Shown in pieces: positions 57,750 to 63,275 of a DNA stretch of 63,275 nucleotides. The translations under genes were made by a program, and so were the position numbers. Below the pieces are notes generated by a model, which was not told where the DNA came from, did not search any database, and saw nothing but the letters and a program-made list of their open reading frames with translations. Numbering within the stretch: position 1 is the first letter of the stretch; every line of letters begins with the position of its first letter. The stretch is from Saccharofermentans sp. (GTDB lineage Bacteria; Bacillota; Clostridia; Saccharofermentanales; Saccharofermentanaceae): assembly GCA_024403795.1 (NCBI GenBank), contig JAKSRD010000008.1:1-63275 (forward strand), in the 5' to 3' direction.

Positions 57750-57778
57750 TTGACAGTCCTGCAACCCTTTGTTATTAT
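57750..57778 (+). promoter_or_regulatory. Promoter of the ylxM-ffh operon
   Basis: TTGACA (57750-57755) and TATTAT (57773-57778) are 17 bp apart, with TGT before the -10. This is one of the strongest promoters in the window. Confidence 0.85.
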
Positions 57779-57812
57779 GTTCAGGCTTAAGGGTTAGGAG
57801 GATTGCCTTCAA

Positions 57813-58139
57813 ATGCGTGAAAAGACAGTTAGAACAGACCTTTTGCTTGATTTCTACGGTAATCTGCTCACTCCTAAGATGCGTCGCACATGCGAGAGTT
57901 ACTACAATGATGACCTGTCTTTGGCCGAGATCGCCGAAGCGGAGGGTATCTCAAGGCAGGGCGTGCATGATACGTTGAAGAGAGCTGAAAGACAGCTTGA
58001 AGAATATGAAGAGAAGTTAGGCTTGCTGGGACTTTTTGAGAAGCAGCAGGCAAGAGCAAAGAAAGCTCTGGAGCACATCAATAACGGCGATACCGGTATG
58101 GCTGCCAAAGAGCTTGAAGAATTGATAGAGGAAATGTAA
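57813..58139 (+). CDS. ylxM: YlxM/p13-family SRP-associated DNA-binding protein
   Basis: A 108-residue protein with a sigma-70 region 4-like helix-turn-helix (LSLAEIAEAEGISRQGVHDTLKR, in two helices around residues 37-60), followed by a helical tail. YlxM is encoded next to ffh in Firmicutes and modulates SRP function in streptococci. AGGAGG precedes ATG by 12 bp. The ffh start lies 4 bp after its stop. Confidence 0.93.
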   Translation: MREKTVRTDLLLDFYGNLLTPKMRRTCESYYNDDLSLAEIAEAEGISRQGVHDTLKRAERQLEEYEEKLGLLGLFEKQQARAKKALEHINNGDTGMAAKELEELIEEM

Positions 58140-58143
58140 CAAA

Positions 58144-59691
58144 GTGTTTGAGAGCTTATCACAAAAGCTTCAGAATATAACATCCAAGATGCGCGGCAAG
58201 GCACGCGTAAGCGAGAGCGACATCAAAGATATGATGCGCGAGATCCGTATGGCTCTCCTCGAAGCAGACGTTAACTACGGCGTCGTCAAGGAATTCGTTG
58301 CGGATATGTCTGAGAAGTGCAAGGGCGCCGATGTCATGGAGTCCTTTACTCCCGGTCAGCAGATAGTAAAGATCGTAAGAGATTCTTTGACCGAACTCCT
58401 TGGCGGAGAAGAGGGAGAAGAGAAGCTCAACGTATCTTCTTCCGGTTTTAATACGATCATCTTATATGGTCTTCAGGGTGCCGGTAAGACAACGACTGCG
58501 GCAAAGCTCGCTAAGCTCCTGAAGGAGAGCGGCAAGAAGCCGATGGTAGTCTCCGTTGACGTTCACAGACCTGCTGCTGCACAGCAGTTGAAGGTATTAA
58601 GCGACAGCATCGGAGTTGACTGCTACATTGATCCTGAAGAGAAGGATGCGGTAAAGATCGCAAGAGACGGTGAAGGTAAGGCAAGATACATGCTTTGCAA
58701 TTACCTCATTATCGATACGGCAGGTCGTACGGTTGCAGACGAGGAACTCATGGAAGAGCTCCGTGACATTGCTGCTGCCGTTAACCCTACAGAGAAGCTT
58801 CTCGTAGTCGATGCCATGATCGGTCAGGAAGCCGTAAACGTAGCCCAGCTCTTTGAGCAGAACATCGGAATGGACGGCTTCATCATGACAAAGCTCGACG
58901 GTGACGCCAGAGGCGGTGCTGCTCTTTCCATTCGTAAACTTACAAATAAGCCTATTAAATACATCTGTACGGGCGAGAAGGTAGAAGCCATAGAGAAGTT
59001 CTATCCTCAGCGTATGGCCGACAGGATCCTCGGAATGGGTGATGTCGTAAGCCTTATCGAGAAGGCTCAGCAGACAATTGACGAGGAAGAAGCACTCAAG
59101 ACAATGGAACGCATGATGGGCAGTTCCTATAACCTTGATGACCTTTACGCACAGTTTGAGCAGATGAAGAAGATGGGTTCTCTCAAGGATATCGTCGGAA
59201 TGGTACCCGGCGCTGCAGGCAAGGTCAATGAAGATGATCTTGACGATAAGATCGTTGACCGTCAGATGGCGATCATCACTTCAATGACCAAGAAGGAGAG
59301 AAGATCACCTTCCATACTTAATGCCAGCAGAAGAAAGAGAATTGCAGCAGGTGCCGGAGTTCAGGTATCTGATGTTAATAAGCTCATTGCTCAGTACGAA
59401 CAGACGGCTAAGCTCATGAAGCAGTTCAGCAATGGTAAGGGCGGCTTCAAGATGCCTAAGGGCTTTGCCAAGCAGGCAGCCAAGATGGGTCTTACCAAAG
59501 GTGGTATGGGCGGCATGGGCGGTCTCGGTAATATGGGAGGCCTTGGCAAAATGGGCGGCTTGAGCGGCATGGGAAGCGGATTCCCTCAGAGCATGGGAAG
59601 TCTTGCCGAATCTCAGGATGATGCCGGTGAATATTCCGGAGCACCTGTCGGAAGACGCGATCGTAAGAAGAAGCGTAAGGGCAGAAGATAA
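58144..59691 (+). CDS. ffh: Signal recognition particle protein Ffh
   Basis: GTPase of the signal recognition particle that brings nascent membrane proteins to FtsY and the translocon. The N domain, the GTPase with P-loop GLQGAGKTT, DVHRPAAAQQL, DTAGR and TKLDGDARGG, and a Met-rich M domain follow in order. At 515 residues it is longer than the usual 440-450; the extra part is a Gly/Met-rich segment (GMGGLGNMGG type, near 455-485) and a basic end (RRDRKKKRKGRR). Start is GTG (58144). Translation is probably coupled to ylxM. Confidence 0.95.
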   Translation: MFESLSQKLQNITSKMRGKARVSESDIKDMMREIRMALLEADVNYGVVKEFVADMSEKCKGADVMESFTPGQQIVKIVRDSLTELLGGEEGEEKLNVSSSGFNTIILYGLQGAGKTTTAAKLAKLLKESGKKPMVVSVDVHRPAAAQQLKVLSDSIGVDCYIDPEEKDAVKIARDGEGKARYMLCNYLIIDTAGRTVADEELMEELRDIAAAVNPTEKLLVVDAMIGQEAVNVAQLFEQNIGMDGFIMTKLDGDARGGAALSIRKLTNKPIKYICTGEKVEAIEKFYPQRMADRILGMGDVVSLIEKAQQTIDEEEALKTMERMMGSSYNLDDLYAQFEQMKKMGSLKDIVGMVPGAAGKVNEDDLDDKIVDRQMAIITSMTKKERRSPSILNASRRKRIAAGAGVQVSDVNKLIAQYEQTAKLMKQFSNGKGGFKMPKGFAKQAAKMGLTKGGMGGMGGLGNMGGLGKMGGLSGMGSGFPQSMGSLAESQDDAGEYSGAPVGRRDRKKKRKGRR

Positions 59692-59773
59692 AGTAGATCC
59701 CGCCGTGAACTTTTATGAGGATCAGGCGTAGATTATAAAACAAAAACAAATTAATTTTTTGGAGGAAAACAAA

Positions 59774-60016
59774 ATGGCAGTAAAGATTCGTTTGAGAAGA
59801 ATGGGTAAGAAAAAGGCACCTTTCTATCGTGTAGTTGTTGCTGATTCTAGATATCCCAGAGACGGTCGTTTCATTGAGGAGATCGGTTTCTATGATCCCA
59901 TGAAGGAGACAGACAGCATCAACATCGACGGTGAGGCAGCAAAGAAGTGGATCGCTAACGGCGCTCAGCCCACAGATACAGTAAAGTCTCTTCTTAATAA
60001 GCAGGGCATCATCTGA
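59774..60016 (+). CDS. rpsP: 30S ribosomal protein bS16
   Basis: An 80-residue protein with [20 protein letters not shown] and [14 protein letters not shown], typical of bS16, which is needed for assembly of the small ribosomal subunit. ATG 59774 follows GGAGG by 8 bp; a frame from 59759 runs over the ribosome site. It heads the classical rpsP-khpA-rimM-trmD-rplS run. Confidence 0.97.
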   Translation: MAVKIRLRRMGKKKAPFYRVVVADSRYPRDGRFIEEIGFYDPMKETDSINIDGEAAKKWIANGAQPTDTVKSLLNKQGII

Positions 60017-60060
60017 TATAAGTCATTTGATCTCAAGATTTTTAGGAAGGAGAGCTTTAT

Positions 60061-60291
60061 ATGGACGATTTATTGGTATATATCGCCAAAGAACTTGTCA
60101 GCAACCCTGATGAGGTAAATGTAAAGAAGACAGAGCGTGGCAACACAGTTGTTTTTGAGCTGTCCGTAGCTCCTGAGGATACAGGAAAGATTATCGGAAA
60201 GAACGGTAAAAGAGCTCAGGCTATCCGTTCCATAATGAAAGCTAAGTACCTCAAGGAAGGTAAGCGCGTTATAGTCGATATAGTAGGCTGA
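60061..60291 (+). CDS. khpA: KH-domain RNA-binding protein KhpA
   Basis: A 76-residue protein with one KH motif, GKIIGKNGKRAQAIRSIM, typical of KhpA (YlqC), which forms a complex with KhpB and binds many small and messenger RNAs in Firmicutes. AAGGAG precedes ATG. Located between rpsP and rimM as usual. Confidence 0.94.
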   Translation: MDDLLVYIAKELVSNPDEVNVKKTERGNTVVFELSVAPEDTGKIIGKNGKRAQAIRSIMKAKYLKEGKRVIVDIVG

Positions 60292-60296
60292 TTCCT

Positions 60297-60821
60297 TTGG
60301 AAAAACTCATCATTATCGGAAAGATTATCGGCGCGCACGGCGTCCGCGGGGAAGTCAAGGTATTTCCCTTAACGGACGACGCGCGCCGTTTCCTTAAACT
60401 TAAGGAATGTTATTTGTGCGGGCCGAATCTGGAAAAGCCCGAAGATTTTGTATGCGTTTCTTCAAGACTCGACAGAGGTAATGCTCTCGTCAAGTTTGAC
60501 GGAATAGCGGATAGGGATAAGGCGGAACTCCTGCATGGCAGATTTATTGCCGTAGACAGAGAGAATGCCGTCAAACTTAAGAAGGATAATTATTACATTG
60601 CAGATCTCATCGGTCTCAAAGTTGTTGATGACGAACGCGGAGATCTCGGTACGGTTATAGATTGTTTTGCGACCGGTTCTCAGTTCACGCTTGAGATAAA
60701 GCGTGATTCAAAAAAGAACCTTTTGGTTCCTTTCGTTAAAGTATATTGTTATGAAGTCGATGTCGAAGGCGGCAGTATTAAGTGCAGATTGCCCGAAGGT
60801 CTGTACGAACTCTACGATTAG
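60297..60821 (+). CDS. rimM: 16S rRNA-processing protein RimM
   Basis: The 174-residue protein helps mature the 3' domain of 16S rRNA and binds uS19. The N-terminal IIGKIIGAHGVRGEVKVFPL and the PRC-barrel segment YYIADLIGLKVVDD are typical. The start is TTG (60297), 5 bp after the khpA stop, with only a weak ribosome site, so translation is probably coupled. Confidence 0.93.
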   Translation: MEKLIIIGKIIGAHGVRGEVKVFPLTDDARRFLKLKECYLCGPNLEKPEDFVCVSSRLDRGNALVKFDGIADRDKAELLHGRFIAVDRENAVKLKKDNYYIADLIGLKVVDDERGDLGTVIDCFATGSQFTLEIKRDSKKNLLVPFVKVYCYEVDVEGGSIKCRLPEGLYELYD

Positions 60822-60908
60822 AACTGCTTTTATTCGATTTTTTAGTCTGCCCCGGTGGATGCTTTAGTTGTTATTGTCCCTGTTTTTTGATTGTGGACGG
60901 TATGAGTC

Positions 60909-60917
60909 TGTGATAAT
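60909..60917 (+). promoter_or_regulatory. Extended -10 promoter inside the ribosomal operon
   Basis: TGTGATAAT (60909-60917) lies 49 bp before the TPM/zinc-ribbon gene. TTGATT (60887-60892) or TTGTGG (60891-60896) could be the -35, but spacing is 19 or 15 bp. Confidence 0.5.
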
Positions 60918-60966
60918 ATCTCAATTGGAATAAGTGCTTGGGAAAGCAAAACAGGGAGGATTAATT

Positions 60967-62037
60967 ATGGGAAGAGGCGGCGGAGGCGGAAGTTCTCACT
61001 CAAGTTCGCATCATTCGAGCAGTCATTCACATAGTGCGGGCAGCTCTTCACATCATGCATCATCTTCTTCATATTCGCATAGATCCGGAAGCAGCAACTA
61101 CAGCGGCGGAAGCGGTTCATCCGGCGGATGTCTCGGCGTTGTGTTTTTTTCTTTCATATTTGTGTTTGTAGGTATTTTCTATGCTATGGGCGGGGAAGTA
61201 AGCATTTTTACACTTGAACGTTCTACCATACAGAGAGAACCATTGCCGGCAACAAAATGTGAAGTGATCGATGAATGGTACCGAGATGACTGGGGCGACT
61301 GGATCGATGAGCCCGGTGAAGAGGCAGAACTTGAGCTCGGTCTTAAGACTTTCTACGAGAATACGGGTGTACAGCCTTATCTTTGGATAACCGGTGAAGA
61401 TATCGGTTCACAGTATGAAGACGGCGGCAATATCGATGAACTGGCTGAAGAGACATACAAAGCGATGTTCGGTGATGACGAAGGCCATGTCCTGATCATT
61501 TTTAAGGAGTATCCGAATGCTTCGAGCAACTATGTCTGCACTGTTTTGCCCGGTTATGATGCCGAGACTCAGGTCTTAGATGAGCAGGCAAGGGAGATCA
61601 TGCTGGACTATGTGGATTACTACTATACCAATGATGATCTTAATGAGGGCGAGTTCTTCAGGGAAGCATTTGTCAAATCTTCGGAACGTATGATGACAAA
61701 GCAGCTCACTTGGAAGCAGATCGGCGTTATTGTAGTCGTAGCAATCATTGCAGTGATCGGCCTTATCATCACGGCTTCCATCGTCAAGAAGCGTAAGGTT
61801 GCCGTTGCACAGCAGAAGGCAAAGCAGGCCAGAGCTGAGGCAGATAAGAAGATGACAGAGCTCAATACTCAGAAATACAATGATGCTATCGAGAAAGAGT
61901 TTGTAGCCGTAACCTGTCCGAACTGCGGGTCAACGGCGAATAAGATTCGAAAAGGAACTGTCAACTACTGTGATTTCTGCGGTACGGCCATTAAGGTCGA
62001 CAATAAAGGCGCTGTAGAGGTCTCATCAAAGGAGTAG
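60967..62037 (+). CDS. TPM-like membrane protein with His/Ser-rich N-terminus and zinc ribbon
   Basis: A 356-residue protein: a Gly/Ser/His-rich N-terminus (about 1-52) with many HSS units, a helix near 56-76, a TPM-like domain outside (about 125-245), a second helix near 252-275, a Lys/Ala/Glu helix and a C-terminal zinc ribbon (TCPNCGSTANKIR then YCDFCGTAIK). It combines elements found separately in the gene pair at 40.0-42.5 kb. ATG 60967 lies 8 bp behind AGGAGG; a frame from 60934 was not used. It sits between rimM and trmD, where these genes are usually adjacent, and has its own promoter. Confidence 0.8.
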   Translation: MGRGGGGGSSHSSSHHSSSHSHSAGSSSHHASSSSYSHRSGSSNYSGGSGSSGGCLGVVFFSFIFVFVGIFYAMGGEVSIFTLERSTIQREPLPATKCEVIDEWYRDDWGDWIDEPGEEAELELGLKTFYENTGVQPYLWITGEDIGSQYEDGGNIDELAEETYKAMFGDDEGHVLIIFKEYPNASSNYVCTVLPGYDAETQVLDEQAREIMLDYVDYYYTNDDLNEGEFFREAFVKSSERMMTKQLTWKQIGVIVVVAIIAVIGLIITASIVKKRKVAVAQQKAKQARAEADKKMTELNTQKYNDAIEKEFVAVTCPNCGSTANKIRKGTVNYCDFCGTAIKVDNKGAVEVSSKE

Positions 62038-62077
62038 AGACAGATCGATATCGGATAAGGTCTTTGTAAGGAAGCTT

Positions 62078-62821
62078 ATGGTGAATTTTTATGTAGCTAC
62101 ATTATTCCCGGAACAGGTATCAACGTACCTTAATACGAGTATTACCGGACGCGGGATAGCAAAAGGTGCGATCTCTTTGGAATGTATACAGATGAGAGAT
62201 TTTGCGCCAAATAATTACGGCCGTATCGATGACACGATATACGGAGGCGGCACGGGCATGATGATCCGTCCGGAACCGGTTTACGGTGCGTATGAGAAAG
62301 CCTGCGAACTTTGCGGCGGCAAGAAACCACATACGGTCTATATGTCGCCGAAGGGAAAGGTTTTCGATGAGGCAAAGGCACATGAACTGGCCAAATACGA
62401 TGACATCCTTATTGTCTGCGGTCACTATGAAGGTATTGATGCGCGTGTCATCGACGAGATCTGCGACGAGGAGATCTCCATCGGAGATTATGTTCTGACG
62501 GGCGGCGAGACCGCGGCGATCGTTGTGATCGATGCTGTCGCAAGACTGGTGCCCGGTGTGCTTCCCAACGAGGAAGCTTACACGAATGAGTCCCATACTG
62601 ACGGAATGCTCGAAGCACCCCAGTATACGAAGCCTCCGGTATGGCATGGAAAGGAAGTGCCGGAAGTGCTGAAGAACGGTAATGATGCGGCAATAGCTGA
62701 GTATAATCGTATCGCTGCTCTGGTCGATACATGGCACAGCAGACCGGATATGCTGGATAAATTGAATATATCTGAAAGTGATTGGGCCAAAATGCTTGCC
62801 TTTGAAAGAGGCATGTGTTAA
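62078..62821 (+). CDS. trmD: tRNA (guanine37-N1)-methyltransferase
   Basis: The 247-residue SPOUT-class enzyme methylates G37 of tRNAs reading CNN codons, preventing frameshifts. Knot segments [24 protein letters not shown] and [12 protein letters not shown] are intact, as is the D-loop region [10 protein letters not shown]. The start is ATG 62078 behind a weak AAGGAAG; the next codon is GTG (62081). It is followed by rplS. Confidence 0.95.
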   Translation: MVNFYVATLFPEQVSTYLNTSITGRGIAKGAISLECIQMRDFAPNNYGRIDDTIYGGGTGMMIRPEPVYGAYEKACELCGGKKPHTVYMSPKGKVFDEAKAHELAKYDDILIVCGHYEGIDARVIDEICDEEISIGDYVLTGGETAAIVVIDAVARLVPGVLPNEEAYTNESHTDGMLEAPQYTKPPVWHGKEVPEVLKNGNDAAIAEYNRIAALVDTWHSRPDMLDKLNISESDWAKMLAFERGMC

Positions 62822-62897
62822 ACTTTCACGGTTATCAGGATGGTCCTCTGCCATATCCAGGCAAGAACATCTGCAGGAAAGTGAGGAAACAAACAAT
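62822..62897 (+). other. Leader between trmD and rplS, possible bL19 leader RNA
   Basis: The 76-bp gap holds short complementary pieces (TGCC...GGCA near 62849-62864). bL19 genes of Firmicutes often have an autoregulatory leader. I cannot confirm the consensus by eye. Confidence 0.25.
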
Positions 62898-63239
62898 ATG
62901 GATTTAGTTAAAGTCATCGAGAGCGAGAATATTCGCAACCAGTACCCTGAAGTAGAAGTCGGAGACTTCGTAAAGGCTCACCTCCTTATCAAGGAAGGTT
63001 CTAAGGAGCGTATTCAGGTATTCGAAGGCTATGTCATCGCAAGAAAAGGTTCAGGCCTTTCTGAGACAATTACAATTCGTCGTGTATCTTATGGTATCGG
63101 CGTTGAGAGAATTCTCCCTGTAAACTCACCCAAGATCGATCATATCGATGTTATTCGTAAGGGTAAGATCAGAAGAGCAAAGCTCTATTATCTCCGCGAT
63201 CGTCAGGGCAAGGCTGCAAAGATCACACAGAAGATCTGA
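62898..63239 (+). CDS. rplS: 50S ribosomal protein bL19
   Basis: The 113-residue protein sits at the interface of the two ribosomal subunits. Typical segments are [49 protein letters not shown] and [15 protein letters not shown] 62898 follows GTGAGGAAAC; a longer frame from 62778 overlaps trmD and was not used. It is the last complete gene of the window. Confidence 0.96.
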   Translation: MDLVKVIESENIRNQYPEVEVGDFVKAHLLIKEGSKERIQVFEGYVIARKGSGLSETITIRRVSYGIGVERILPVNSPKIDHIDVIRKGKIRRAKLYYLRDRQGKAAKITQKI

Positions 63240-63275
63240 TCGCAGACTTAAAGTTCGATTCATCAGGGGCTGTCT

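Noticed and set aside
62120..62938. 272-codon minus-strand frame opposite trmD
   Set aside because: trmD is unmistakable and the frame crosses into rplS; it has no promoter or ribosome site.

Overview
The window reads as chromosomal DNA of an anaerobic Gram-positive bacterium of the Clostridia (Bacillota), probably a gut or rumen type. Pointers are the ferredoxin-dependent 2-oxoacid oxidoreductase, GlgD beside GlgC, meso-diaminopimelate dehydrogenase, OmpR-type regulators paired with FtsX/Bcr ABC exporters, strong AGGAGG ribosome sites, extended -10 promoters, and the ylxM-ffh-rpsP-khpA-rimM-trmD-rplS order. Genus cannot be fixed from this sequence alone. No phage, insertion sequence or CRISPR array is visible; almost all genes lie on the + strand.

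Layout. 0-4 kb: a membrane protein cut by the window edge, galM and ilvE. 4.2-10 kb: a broken epimerase, then a response regulator, sensor kinase and FtsX-type ABC exporter. 10.3-15.3 kb: ddh on the minus strand, an ATP-grasp gene, a Bcr-type ABC exporter and a P-loop protein. 15.4-22.5 kb: a YdjI-like SPFH/zinc-ribbon protein, glmM, nagB, an array of structured repeats, and a four-gene 2-oxoacid:ferredoxin oxidoreductase operon. 22.6-34 kb: yfcE, a LacI-sensor/GGDEF protein and a glycogen operon (glgB-glgC-glgD-glgA-GH13). 34-39.9 kb: a response regulator, a sensor kinase, a catalytically dead kinase paralogue, a cupin, palindromic intergenic elements and a Crp/Fnr regulator. 40-45.4 kb: a YdjG/YdjH-like pair, a MATE exporter and a CapA lipoprotein. 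45.4-50 kb: purine genes purE, purF, purN, a PurO-like cyclohydrolase and a free-standing AICAR transformylase. 50-53.8 kb: two paralogous double zinc-ribbon membrane proteins and a coiled-coil membrane protein. 53.8-57.7 kb: tRNA-Thr, an orphan solute-binding lipoprotein, a GNAT-Ogt fusion, a flavin reductase and a NUDIX enzyme. 57.7-63.3 kb: the SRP/ribosome-maturation operon, interrupted by a TPM/zinc-ribbon gene.

How they work together. Two ABC exporter operons (6.8 and 12.6 kb) share phased TTAA boxes about 11 bp apart in front of their -10 elements, so one OmpR-type regulator probably drives both. A different phased box set (TACA core, 11 bp) precedes the second response regulator. The glycogen operon covers synthesis, branching and breakdown; two of its enzymes carry histone-like lysine/alanine tails. 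Zinc-ribbon, TPM and SPFH proteins recur at five places and look like a dispersed relative of the Bacillus YdjGHI envelope system. The strongest candidates for something undescribed are the covarying repeat array at 19.34-19.70 kb, the kinase/dead-kinase pair at 35-38 kb, the PurF with a degenerate glutaminase site, and the lysine-tailed GlgA/GlgB.
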